Position numbers and translations under genes: made by a program. Below, piece after piece: positions 9,382 through 19,559 of a stretch of DNA of 64,000 nt. Under the pieces are notes generated by a model. That model was not told the DNA's origin. It worked only from the letters and a program-made list of their open reading frames with translations, and made no database searches. Location: positions 101,351,587 through 101,415,586 of the forward strand of contig CM043966.1 of the NCBI GenBank assembly GCA_014529385.2, given 5' to 3'. Source of the stretch: Adiantum capillus-veneris (taxonomy: Eukaryota > Streptophyta > Polypodiopsida > Polypodiales > Pteridaceae). Every line of letters starts with the position of its first letter. Position 1 is the first letter of the stretch.

Positions 9382-12300
9382 ATGCACTTACGCTCTGGGC
9401 GGGTGCTAGAACACGAGCATATTGAGGGTGCCTCTGTTCATACGGACACCCATTACCCATCCACGATAGGATCTAGACCCTCAGCGGGGACACAAGGTAG
9501 CACCACCCAAGACCCTAAAATAGCCGCTAGTGATTCCTCCTCCGACTCAGAAATCATGGAAGCATACCCTACCCAAAACACTGAGAGAGAAGGCCATGCA
9601 CCTCCCGAAGCTCCACAGCCTAGTACTAGTATGTTTAGCCGTTTCATGGAAACATTAGGTAGAGCTACTCGCTCGGAACCTGATGCAAATGAAGCACACG
9701 AAGGGGGTGGGGAAGTGGACTCTCCTTTCACATCGCACGTGGACCCCACACCCCCAAAGAGTGTCCATGTGGATATCCTACCAACTTCTTACCAAGAAGG
9801 CCCGGTTGAGCTGCCTCCTTCAGAAGTTCCCTCTAGAGTACCATTGGTGACAAGTAAAACCACGGGGAGCCACATTGCTTCTACCTCACAAGAAACCGTT
9901 AACACGTTGACTCTAGAAGGATTGTTCATTAATGATCATTGGACATACGACCTCCACACTGAGGTGTTGACGGATCTACACTCTGGCCACGCCTACCATG
10001 TAGGATGGATAGAGATTGTACAATCCACCTCTAGTGCCACGAGCATCGAAGATCAACAGAAAATGATCTGTAATGTTATCCATGGCATTATTCAATCAGA
10101 AAGGAAAAACCGAGGGGTAAATATACTCTCAACTGGCCCCATGAGATTTTTGGATACGAGCAAGGCTCAACAGCCTACTCTATCACAAATGGAGACTCCT
10201 CTAATGAGCCCCATGGACCCATCTTACGTCATTTCACCTGGGGTCTCTATGCAATCTGAGCCTCCGAGCGAAAACTTTAGCTTCCCTAACTTGGCTCAAC
10301 CCTCTATTAAGGAAAACCCAGTGCTCACTCCAGGGATAAGCGTGACAGAGAATGTACCGATGACATCTACGGTTAGCGTAGTGCCACTACCTAGTGTCAT
10401 AGTACCTAATATGGGGCCTCGACCGTATGTGCCTCTAGCCCCTTATGCACACATGGCCCCCACACCTCCAATTGTACCACTTGCTTATGCTCCTCGAGTG
10501 CCGCTCCCTAGATCTTATCCGAGTGGACCTATGCCCGGTTATGTTCCATATCCTGCATCATCCACACATATGCCAAGACCGGCACCCGTTCCGCTCCCAC
10601 ATATGATTCCAAGAGTACCTCCACCGGCCCTACCTCCTCACATAGGTCACTTGGCAGCGTTTGCTCAAACCATAGGTCGATCTATCGCGAAAAATATGCG
10701 TCACGCATCTGATAGAGAGCCTAGAAGTAAGGCAGTACAAATTGCCAAACTCACGCAAAAATTCAATGGGGATGAAGATGCTAGGAAACACATTGAAGTG
10801 TTTGAACAAGTATGTGATTCCTTAGGGGAACGCAACGAACTACATAAGTGCAATGCCTTAAGCTTGACATTAAGTGGGAAGGCTGGAGATTGGTATAGGA
10901 CCCTAAGGGTGGACGAGAAAACAATCTACCCTACCCTTCGAAGGTTGTTTCTAAAGGAGTACATACGAGAAGGTGTGCTTTGGGGTGTAGCATCTCAGCT
11001 ATAGAAGGCCGAACGTAAGGAAGGAGAGTCAGTAAGGGACTTCATTAGTCGTCTCAAGCACTTAAACTCTCGTTGCCCTGTAAATGAGCGCTTCAACAAT
11101 AACCAACTGCTTGATCGATTCATTCGAGGGTTGAGGAATGAAGGAATCTATAATGGACTAGTGATTAGAGGTATCACAACCTGGGAAGATGTCACTGCCA
11201 ATGCAATCCAATTAGAGGACAACTTGATGATAGCAGGCATGAGGGTGTCTACTGACACGAGATCCACTAGCTCACAAGCCATTGAGTATGAACCCATGAC
11301 TGCAAAGCCCATTGCCAATGAGCCAAAGGTGTTTGAGACATTCTTGACAGACCTCACCAAGGCAATCCAAGAGTCTCTTAAGGATAATCGACCCCCTCAA
11401 AATAGTCACATGTATCCAAGAAGGGAGCAACAATGGTGTTCCATTTGCTTAGGTCCACATAGCACTAGTGAGTGCCCTACGTTTAGAGTAAAATTTAATG
11501 GAACTTGCAACGCATGTGGTAGGTATGGTCACCAAGCTAAGGATTGTTTAATGATCAAACGTATGATGGCAAATAGACCACCTGTAGCCTGGACGGATGC
11601 ACCTCGAGCTCCTGTATTGATGCCTACTCCACATGTTGAGCAACTACCGCAACACATGGTCCCTAGATCTCAAAATGTTGTACAAGCTACACCGCTACCA
11701 CCTCCTGTGCTAGGACCGCAGCCCCCGCATCCAAGAGTCGCCCCTATGAACCAAGTGGGTTGCGAGCCATCAAATGCTTATCTAGATGGCTGTGAGGAGG
11801 AAATAGACACTAGTATTGCCTACGGACTTGATACATTGGAAGAGTGTCCTATATACTACATGGAAGATTGTTGGGGGCAAGTCAAGCCGGTTTATCAAGC
11901 TGCTGCTCTCGCATCCAGAGGTCAAAATATTAACACCCAGTCTAGGAGGCCACCTCTTCAATGCTACGAGTGTGGTGGACCACATCGAGCAGTGGAGTGC
12001 CCTATTAGGCTGCAAAAGAATGCTGCACAGATGCAAATGAATCAAGGGAGCACTTCTGCAATGCCAATACTCACATGTAATCGTTGTGGCATAGATCACT
12101 TGATTGCCCAATGCCCCTATAACCCAAATGCGCCTAAAATCACACCCCTGAATTTGGTCGAAATTGCTAGTGTGACATCGCCAATGCCATCCGTCGCACC
12201 CGCTTATGCGATTACACGGTCCATGCTTCAAGGGCCAGGACATATCCTCGAAGAGAGAGATACCGCGTCAGTTATCCAAGCAAAGAAAAAGAAGACACGA

Positions 12301-14562
12301 AGGAAGAAGTCGCAGAATACGGAAAATTCAAAGCCAAGTTCCAAAACAAACATAGGAACAGGAGATGACCCCGTGTATATGAATGACCTCGAGGATGATT
12401 CAGATTCAATCGAGACAATGGAGACTAGAACCAATACCACAAGGGGAAAGACCGACACAGAAAACCGTAACATGGAACCAAATGAAAACCGAATAAGAGA
12501 AAACCATAAAGAGCCTCTGAAAACACCACAAGTGTTTCCAAATCCAATCCAAGACCCCCAAGATAAACCGCAGGGGCAAAAAGGGAAGAATCGTAAAAAG
12601 AAGATTGGGACGTACCCAAACCCAGTAGACGAGATTAAGCAGGTGAAACATCTAAGAGATTTAGTGGAGGAGACTCAAAGGAAACTAGAACCAGAACCCA
12701 TGCAGGTCAAAATTCATGACACAGTGTTTCCCACGCAAGTTCATCCACCCCATATGAACCATAGACCGTTAGCCATATCTAGTATCATCCAAGAAGGGAG
12801 TGAGGACAGGACATCAGAAAGTGAGCATACACCCTTCTTGTTGGAAAGGATTTTTAACGAAGGAATACCTGATCCCATTGAGGAATATGAGATTCCATCC
12901 TCCCCAGTTCCTAGTCAAGGACCTACACCCTGCAAAACGCCAATGAATGTTGCCAAACTAGTGGAATTCATGTCTTCTGAGGTCCGAACCACGATCATAG
13001 AAAAGCTGTATGGAGATCCTGAGTTATTCCTTGCACTTCGAGCATTCCTTAACGGAGAGCTACGAACGGGATTACCGCAATTTGCGCAACCAAATAGGCC
13101 TGACTCAATTATGATTGATGAGGAAAATCATGTGCAATCACTTGACTTAGATGGACACAAGTCTGTGATCGAGGTACCCATTAACGAATTAGGGCAGTAT
13201 TTTGAAGGCGACGAGTCTAATGCGACCCTACCCATCACTACCAAGGGATTAACTATAAAGGGAATTCTTGATGGTGGTGTGGGAGTTAGCATCGTTACAA
13301 AAGATTGTTGGGAATCCATGGGAAAACCCCGCCTCAGTGTTACTAACATTGTGGTAAAGATGGCAAATGGTACCATAGCCAAACCTATGGGGATGCTCAA
13401 GGATCTTAAGATCAAAGTTCTAGGACACAAGGTACGACATACGTTCATTGTAATGGATTTCTCTAAACACCTTATGTCATATGAAATGATTTTAGGACGA
13501 CCATTCATGAGGGAAGCACAAATGGTTCATGATTGGTCTAAAAATCATGTCTATTTGCAATTCCAAGACTCTGTCCTTAGAGTGGATTTGGTGACTGGTA
13601 AGGTACACCCCTTAGGGAGTAAAACCATTATTGATCATCGCTCTGACACCACAGTTCACTCGGCCCCACTACAATATTGTTACACTTGTAAGAAGGATAC
13701 AGACATTGGCCAAGATTCTCCTTATATGGATGTGTTACCGGGTATGACGGAATCAGACAACGTAGATTGGGTCCACCTAGCATCAACCATAGACACTTGG
13801 GGAAATAGGGAGACGACCTGGGTAACACCTGAGGGGGATGAAATGCCTATACCCTTAAATATGCTACAAGCAATGCATATCGCTTCCGACAAGACTCATC
13901 CTAATGTAACGAAGAAAACATACAAGTGGGTCCCTAAAGCTTCTTTAGTGACCATAGCTAGTGCTAAAAAACAGAAGCCTTGTAAGAAACGTACCACTCG
14001 CTCCAAGAAAAGTAAGAAAATGTTGCGATGGATCCCTAAACGACTATTGGAAGCCCAAGGCTACTATCAAGGAAATGATCAAATCTGGGTGCCAAAACGT
14101 AGATTGGGCTCTTACCTATCACCTGACCCAAGTGAGCCCAATCCCGTAGCTCCAAAACGAATCAATGATCGTGGAAAGAAAAAAATCACAGAATGCTACA
14201 CACCCGCTCCCGAGCTAGTTTGGGTACCAAAGAAAGAACGATTTGTTCCACCTAGCTCAGGAAGGGGGGAGTCCCATGAAGCTTCTAGCTCCTCATGTAA
14301 TACATCCATAAAGGTAAAAGCTTCTACACAGCCTCCATCTATAGTAGTGGACCTCAATGAAGCTACAAAAGAACCCACACCTCCCAGTGTTCAAGAATCA
14401 CCTGATGAACCACTTCAAGTTCGATCCTGGGAGAGTACCTTACCACCCTTGAAACTTGACGAGGCACCTAGGGTAATAGAAAACTACTGGCAAAAATCCT
14501 CACCTATTACCAACTGGAACAATTGGTTTCAAAGGGTGACAAGCTCATTTCAAACGGTATGA
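9382..14562 (+). pseudogene. gag-protease polyprotein of element B (one in-frame stop)
   Basis: One continuous frame of about 1726 codons broken only by TAG at 11002-11004. It starts MHLRSGR and has a Pro-rich N-terminal part. The retrotransposon gag core lies around residues 455-620; the stop (codon 541) falls inside it. Cys/His motifs follow: CSICLGPHSTSEC (~686), CNACGRYGHQAKDC (~709), CYECGGPHRAVEC (~861) and CNRCGIDHLIAQC (~899). A charged linker leads to a retropepsin-like domain (LDGGVG at ~1296, ILGRPFM after it) in which the usual D-S/T-G reads D-G-G. The C-terminus has four W-V/I-P-K motifs at 13927, 14029, 14086 and 14221. No RT follows. The frame is otherwise clean, so the stop is recent or is sometimes read through. 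Confidence 0.85.
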
Positions 14563-14569
14563 TCTACCC

Positions 14570-14583
14570 AAGGAAGGGGGGAG
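14570..14583 (+). promoter_or_regulatory. internal polypurine tract of element B
   Basis: AAGGAAGGGGGGAG directly after the gag-protease stop. It resembles the terminal PPT of the same element (16600-16610) but lies 2 kb upstream of the LTR. Element C has AAGGAAGGGGGGA at the same place (35414-35426). It could be a second plus-strand primer or a relic of an older 3' end. Confidence 0.6.
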
Positions 14584-14661
14584 TGTTTGCTGACAGTCAT
14601 CATTCATTTGTTTCCCTCTCAACCTTTTTCCCTGACCTCTCAATTCCGATCTTAGGGAATG

Positions 14662-14672
14662 TATATATATAG
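14662..14672 (+). promoter_or_regulatory. internal TATA box upstream of the accessory ORF (B)
   Basis: TATATATATAG after TTAGGGAATG. Element C has the same motif after TTTAGGGATGG at 35495-35505, and both are followed by AGTAAAGAGCAAGAGC. Conservation in two diverged elements suggests a separate promoter for the accessory ORF. Transcription itself is not shown. Confidence 0.5.
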
Positions 14673-14815
14673 CCTTATACTCACAAAAAAACAAAAATAG
14701 TAAAGAGCAAGAGCGCCTAGCAATGAGAGAGCACCCTATCAGATCTTACATATAAGTCCAAATTCACCGTGTCAATTCAAGCAACACACAAAAACAACTC
14801 TTATGTTTTAAAGGC

Positions 14816-14841
14816 CTAACCAAATCTATCTGTCTTGTCAG
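14816..14841 (+). promoter_or_regulatory. branch point and 3' splice acceptor before the accessory ORF (B)
   Basis: CTAAC at 14816-14820, a pyrimidine-rich stretch, and CAG ending at 14841, three bases before the ATG at 14844. The branch-point A lies about 22 nt from the AG, a normal plant distance. Element C has CTAAC (35664-35668) and ACAG (ending 35690), also just before the ATG. This suggests a spliced subgenomic mRNA. Confidence 0.5.
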
Positions 14842-14843
14842 AA

Positions 14844-15266
14844 ATGGCTACTTCACCAGAGGCATGCACTTCTATTTTTGATGAAAGGTACCCCTTGTCT
14901 TTTCAACAAGTGTTCTACGTATGCTACCCTATACTTTCTTGCGAATGGGATTTGATAGAGAGCCTTGCATGTGAGAGAAATTTTGAGGAGTTAGAATGGC
15001 TGATACGTCTATGGCTAACTAGTGATCCCTACCCAGTAGCGAATGTGTCTCCAATGGCACATGCTTATTCTTTTGCACAAGATGAGTATCCACGCATCAC
15101 GAGGTTCTTGATTAGCATGCTTGCACAAGAGGATGATGAAGAGGAACTAATAGAGACCGAGGAAGACTATGGCCTCACGGACAACGATTTTATTTATCTA
15201 GATGATGAGGATAGAGGCCTAGCCATAGGGTGGCCACCCGGTTTATATAATATCCTCTTTCCTTGA
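14844..15266 (+). CDS. accessory protein of element B (140 aa, unknown function)
   Basis: The first ATG follows an acceptor-like CAG. The core is EWDLIESLACERNFEELEWL (nt ~14947-15006), followed by a variable part with DPYP and YSFAQ, and an acidic C-terminus (EDDEEELIETEEDYGLTDND, then YLDDEDRGLA). There is no signal peptide or clear membrane segment. Element C encodes a clear homologue (35693-36151) sharing the core and the acidic tail although the surrounding DNA has diverged, which argues for selection on the protein. Its position between the protease-like region and the 3' LTR is where some plant gypsy elements carry env-like genes, but nothing here looks like an envelope protein. I do not recognise the family. 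Confidence 0.7.
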   Translation: MATSPEACTSIFDERYPLSFQQVFYVCYPILSCEWDLIESLACERNFEELEWLIRLWLTSDPYPVANVSPMAHAYSFAQDEYPRITRFLISMLAQEDDEEELIETEEDYGLTDNDFIYLDDEDRGLAIGWPPGLYNILFP

Positions 15267-16599
15267 TTCTAAAAGGGGTGACAAATAGGTAGGTTAGGGG
15301 TCTAGATTGTGTTTTGAGTTTGTTTTTTAGGAGTTTTAATTTTTCCCACTGATGTGCCTCCTGGAGGTATTCCTTTTGTTTCCTAGTGTGTACAGGAGCG
15401 TGTTGCTATTGATAGGATTTGGACCTTCATGGAACCTTCAAATCAAGCGCGACCATCAACACAAACAGGTGTTTCTTGTCCATTAGCATTGCCGTTATCT
15501 TTTTGCATCTATGATTGTCTGCTTTGATTGTGATTGGTAGCATAATATTCAGCGCATTTTCTTAGTATCAAACATTTAATTCAATGCAATCTTTTGTCAT
15601 AATCACTTGTTTAGGTGTAAAAATCAAGCAGTCCGACTAAGGTAGTTTGACCAAGCTAGGTATTAGAAATCTTCTCTTAATACCATGGGGAATGCCTTCC
15701 TAATAAGCAATGGTTACTTAGGTTCTTAATCCGATTTAGGCAGCATTGTATGAAATGTACTAGGGCTTTCTAGTGGGCTTAACCCTATTGACCTTTAGCT
15801 TAAGTATTATAAAGGGAGTTTACTAATGTGATGAGCCTGGGGAGTGTAACAATGTTATATGACCCCCCAAAGTTACAAAATTAAAATGCTGAAAATGAAC
15901 AAGCAAAAAATCAAAGTGCCACAATGTAAAATTTTAAGCTGGAAGAGAAATCTCGGCTTGATTTGGTATTTCACTCACATGTATCGCCTATGGTACTAGA
16001 GCCCTAGAGGTTCCCAGTGTGGGCGCTTTTCCTTGAGAAGCAAAAAACCCAAGGCATACAAAATAAGCACCCACTTTATAATTGAATCAATGTGAAAAGA
16101 CTTTGGGGGGTCAAAGAAAAAGTAATCAGTCAGGCGATGATTTCATGAGAAATTCCTTTTATGGTAGCTTAACTACAAAGTTTTCTAGATATAGCCTCTA
16201 GTCAGCCCTTGAACATGAATACTTGGCTCTCGCGATTAAACAACTTAATTGACCACAGAAAGTTAAGAAGCTTACCCATGGTATTAATATTCGATCTCTA
16301 GTGCTTTTTGACCGTCAAATTAGCGACCCCAGACTTGTTTAATTTTCTACCTTTACATCTGTTTATGCATTTGATTACATTGCAATTTAATGTTCATTGC
16401 TGCCAAATTGTTTGAAATTCTTTGACCAATCAATTTGTCTACCTAAAACTGCATATGCTTTTTAAGAGAATGCAATTACTGTGCCAATGTTGTTTGATTT
16501 TGCAGTGACTGAAGAAGGCTAAGGACATTCATCTCAAATGCTCTTCCACCTCGACGAACCAGCTTCAACTCAATAGCTTCCGAGGACGGAATCTACATC
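15267..16599 (+). other. 3' non-coding region of element B
   Basis: 1.3 kb with no convincing ORF between the accessory gene and the PPT. Only its start (TTCCCACTGATGTGCC near 15345) has a visible counterpart in element C (TTCCCATTGATGTGCC near 36240). The rest is AT-rich with scattered short ORFs, and I see no promoter or repeat in it. Confidence 0.55.
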
Positions 16600-16610
16600 A
16601 GGAAGGGGGG
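16600..16610 (+). promoter_or_regulatory. terminal polypurine tract of element B
   Basis: AGGAAGGGGGG, then CA and the LTR start TGTTAACC at 16613: the standard plus-strand primer position. Confidence 0.9.
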
Positions 16611-16612
16611 CA

Positions 16613-17183
16613 TGTTAACCCTCACAGCACACGGACACCCTATGATCTATAAACGTTGTATTATGTATTTGGTAGAGTCAGGCACCGGGCTTGTCGGTCC
16701 AATAGGAAAAGGTAGAGTGATCGCCAATGAGAGGCGCACTTTAACTTGGACATTCAAGGGATTAGTTGGCTAAGCATGGGCGCCCAAGTGTGAATGGGGT
16801 GAGCTCCTATAAAAGCCAACTAAACCTAATTTTTACTCATTCTCTCATTTGTGCAATTGAAGAGTGCTCTTGCTCCATCTCCATCTTCTTCTTCTTCACC
16901 TCCTTATGTGTGTGTGTGAGAGAGAGAGAGAGGGAGAGTGTGTGTGCGATCGAGCATTACGAAGGCACGACGGCGGCAAAGCGGTTGAGCGCGGCACGAC
17001 TGCAGCTTCTTCTTCATCGCGGCGAGGAATCCACCACGAAGGCGAGCGTAGAGCGGTGAGTGACACACCCTTTTTTTTCTTGAGCTTGCTAGTTTAGGCT
17101 TGTTGTGTGCTTGGAGCCATTTGTGGCTTGCATACGGTGTATTGGCAAGTCCCTTGCTTCGACAGTGCGGCAAGGAGCGCACA
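16613..17183 (+). repeat. 3' LTR of element B
   Basis: 571 bp, TGTTAACC to GCGCACA, about seven mismatches from the 5' copy. TATAAAA is at 16808-16814. Confidence 0.95.
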
Positions 17184-17188
17184 CCACT
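17184..17188. repeat. right target duplication (CCACT) of element B
   Basis: Second copy of the 5-bp sequence at 8008-8012; family A LTR sequence resumes directly after it. Confidence 0.95.
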
Positions 17189-17946
17189 CTTCAATCCTAG
17201 TTGTGTAGAGTGTGTGCATTGTGAGTGCTCTATTCCATCACTACACATAGGTGCATGGAGAAGCTTGAAGTTATTTATGCCATCTAGAGGAGTCGAGTGT
17301 ATGCCATACTCTTCAACACACTTGTAGCCTACTCTTGTGCATAAATAAGATTTATAGTTTTGGGTGCAATTGTATGCTGCAACTACGACTCTTCTCTCCA
17401 AATTGACTTGATAAGTTGGCTCATTAGGTGGTTGAAGGTATATTGTCCTTGAAGTTTGTTGTGCCATTTCATGCTTGGTGGTTTGAGGGCTTGTTGAATT
17501 GTTTGCCTAAAAGGTCAATTGTAAGAGGGTGCTCGGTGAGAGGGCTCCCGTGACCCTAAGACAATTTGTGTATTGGCAACAAGGTCAAGTTTTGTGTTCT
17601 CTCTCTATTTCTGATCAAGCTTTGTGTGCATCTAGTCTTTAAGGCTAAGACTGAGTTGCTCAAGTTGATTTGTTCTCTTTACCTCTCTCTAGTGTGGTGA
17701 ATGTTTGTGTTTGGTGTGTGTGGCTATCTTGCATTCCCCTCTCTTTGTGCGTTTGAGTACAAGGAGATATCACGTGCGTCCTAGTTCGCATCTACAACTA
17801 GGTGGTGCCCCTTTTCTTGTTTGGTTTCTGGCTGTGGGTTGTTGTTGTCTCTGATTGTGCTTGCCCCAGCCCCAAATTGAGCAGCATGGGAGCCTCAAAG
17901 GGTGTTTAGAGGCCGCTCTTCTTGTTGCCCGCTCCGGACCGCCTCA
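17189..17946 (+). repeat. LTR-A2, right part
   Basis: Continuation of the middle LTR after element B, ending GCCTCA. It includes the ~277-bp segment missing from LTR-A1. The ~90-codon antisense frame in this segment (also in LTR-A3) is probably not a gene: LTR copies are similar anyway, and the diverged LTR-A4 does not keep it open. Confidence 0.88.
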
Positions 17947-17949
17947 AAT

Positions 17950-17967
17950 TGGTGCCCCCACTGAGTA
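17950..17967 (+). promoter_or_regulatory. primer-binding-site-like sequence of interior 2
   Basis: TGGTGCCCCCACTGAGTA, three bases after the end of LTR-A2, two differences at the 3' side from the copy at 3530. It shows that LTR-A2 acts as a 5' LTR for interior 2. Confidence 0.6.
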
Positions 17968-18034
17968 CTGACTTTGTGCTTATTGTTGTTGTATTGCATG
18001 AATGCTTGAATTTTAGCATAATCAAGAAGATTAT

Positions 18035-18247
18035 ATGAATCATGAAAATTTGTATGATCCCTTCATTCCCATTGCAAGGCAAAAGGTACACATAATTGTT
18101 AGTACTAAGTTACAATTTCAGCCAGTTATTCGTAGAATTTTAGGTCCTCTTACGTTGACCGAGATAAACGCTTCAGTAAATCCTTTTATTTTGCCTCTCA
18201 TTAGGTACGACCTTAGTTTGGACGTCTATATTTTTGTTTTCTTTTAA
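18035..18247 (+). CDS. leader ORF type a (70 aa), interior 2
   Basis: Starts MNHENLYDPF and ends with INASVNPFILPLIRYDL followed by a short hydrophobic tail. F2 encodes a close homologue at 59712-59924 (minus): MNHRDLYGPF and INASINPFILPLIRYDL. It is also related to the following ORF (18269-18487), with the shared pattern L/F-G-x(3)-L/V-x-E-I-x-A-S-x-N-P-x-I-L-P-L-I and a terminal V-x-I-F-I/V. It is in frame with that ORF, separated by stops. Function unknown; no known domain recognised. Confidence 0.6.
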   Translation: MNHENLYDPFIPIARQKVHIIVSTKLQFQPVIRRILGPLTLTEINASVNPFILPLIRYDLSLDVYIFVFF

Positions 18248-18268
18248 GCATTAGGTCATGCATAGACA

Positions 18269-18487
18269 ATGGATGATGGCCCAAGAATAGAGGTTTTCCC
18301 CTTTCATTTCACTCCACACATTAGAATAAACATTGCAATTAGTAAAAAAATCCATTTTCAACAACGTATCGTGTTCATGTTTGGTGCCGAAAGAGTAGGA
18401 GAAATTCTTGCGTCACCAAACCCTGTCATCCTACCTCTTATTGATTATCATAGGTCATTTGATGTGAATATTTTTATTTTGTTGTAG
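18269..18487 (+). CDS. leader ORF type b (72 aa), interior 2
   Basis: Contains FQQRIVFMFGAERVGEILAS and NPVILPLIDYHRSFDVNIFI. Homologues are at 59934-60143 (F2, minus) and, broken, at 63593-63760 (F1, minus). It lies 21 nt after ORF a in the same frame, so the pair looks like a duplicated domain split by a stop. In F2 the order is b then a. Translation could use reinitiation or stop readthrough; neither is shown. Confidence 0.6.
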   Translation: MDDGPRIEVFPFHFTPHIRINIAISKKIHFQQRIVFMFGAERVGEILASPNPVILPLIDYHRSFDVNIFILL

Positions 18488-18526
18488 AATAAATTGCAAT
18501 TTAGAAAATATTATTGTGTAAGTCAT

Positions 18527-19546
18527 TTAAATAAAGAAAAAACAAAAACGCGTCACTTGATTTGCTTCCATGTGAGCCTCATTTGAGTTTGTCACTTCTA
18601 CCACATGCACATTTGGGTCTGGCAAAGGTGGAACTCCTTCCACTCCTTGTGGAGGTGGTCTTGCTCCATTTGGCCTTTGTAGAAGGCATGGTTGCTGACT
18701 AGTTCCTTCACCTGCATTCATCACTGGGTAATTCAAGTTAGGTCTCCCTGGCTCCCCACGGGGCCAAGGACAATTATATATCCCATGTCCAGACTCTCCA
18801 CAATTCCAACATTGTAAGACTCTCCTAGGTTGTGGATCTCTCTCTTCAGACTTCTTTGCTTGTCCCTTTGGACCTACAGCTTGTGCAAGGTGAATTGACA
18901 GGCTACTTAAAGATTCATTCAACTTCTCAATCACTTCCACCGTTACCTCAGGAATCTCCTTAGATAATGATGCTTGTGACTTACCTTTGGTCCTAAGACC
19001 TTCTATTGGAACCTCCCGCCTTAGGCACTTGAGTTTTCTATATTTCTCAGCAGCCCTAGTTTCAGCTGCATCAAAGGTAGCAGGTGCACCCGCCTCAACT
19101 TTTATCTTAAGGTCAGGAAAGAGTCCGGCTATGAACCTCTCTTTCTTTAGGAACTCTGCACCATCACTAGGGTTAGCAACATTTCGTATCCATAGAGCCC
19201 AAAGACGTAGAAACTCTTGCTTGTACAAGTAGTAGTCATCTAAGTCTTTTTGCTTATGAGAAACAATGTCTTGCCATAGCTTTTGAGTGTTTTGGGGATC
19301 AAAGAAGTATCTCTTGAAATGATTCACAACTTCCGTGTAATTCGCTTTAACTTCCTCAGGCAACGATTCAAACTAAGTGCTAGCATCTTTCCTAAGGACC
19401 ACTTCAAACATCTCTACACGTTCTTGATCAGTTACTATCCTCTTGATACGACAAGACATTTTGAAATTTGCTAAAAATAATTCTGCATCCTCTCCAAGCT
19501 CTCCAAAGAAAAGAGGATATCCAGACATTTGGCGTTGGCTCTCCAT
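18527..19546 (-). pseudogene. gag of interior 2, inverted relative to its element
   Basis: On the minus strand, reading from an ATG at 19546: a clade-typical N-terminus (YPLFFGELGEDAELFLANF), one in-frame TAG near 19375, the gag core (QKLWQDIVSHKQKDLDDYY ... ERFIAGLFPDLKIKVEAG) and a zinc knuckle CWNCGESGHGIYNC (CX2CX4HX4C). The rest of the element, including the gag C-terminus from ~19560, is on the plus strand. The reading joins well on both sides if ~1 kb (about 18551-19560) is turned around, so this is an inversion within the element. It would prevent gag-pol expression from this copy. Confidence 0.8.
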
Positions 19547-19559
19547 TGAATTGATTTGG

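Larger units (their letters stand above)
8013..17183 (+). mobile_element. element B: complete non-autonomous gag-protease LTR retrotransposon
   Basis: A 9171-bp element with 571-bp LTRs, a 5-bp target duplication, a tRNA-Asp-type PBS and a PPT. By eye the two LTRs differ at about seven positions (~1.2%), so the insertion is recent compared with family A. The interior holds one long gag-zinc finger-protease frame (9382-14562) with a single stop, then a 1.3-kb segment around a second small ORF. There is no reverse transcriptase, RNase H or integrase, so B would need these from another element. Its WVPK block, accessory ORF and LTR end are shared with element C (31445-37318), which does have RT and integrase. 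Confidence 0.93.

Noticed and set aside
17197-17473. Antisense ~90-100-codon ORF in LTR-A2 and LTR-A3
   Set aside because: It is shared only because LTR copies are similar; the diverged LTR-A4 does not keep it open and LTR-A1 lacks the segment.
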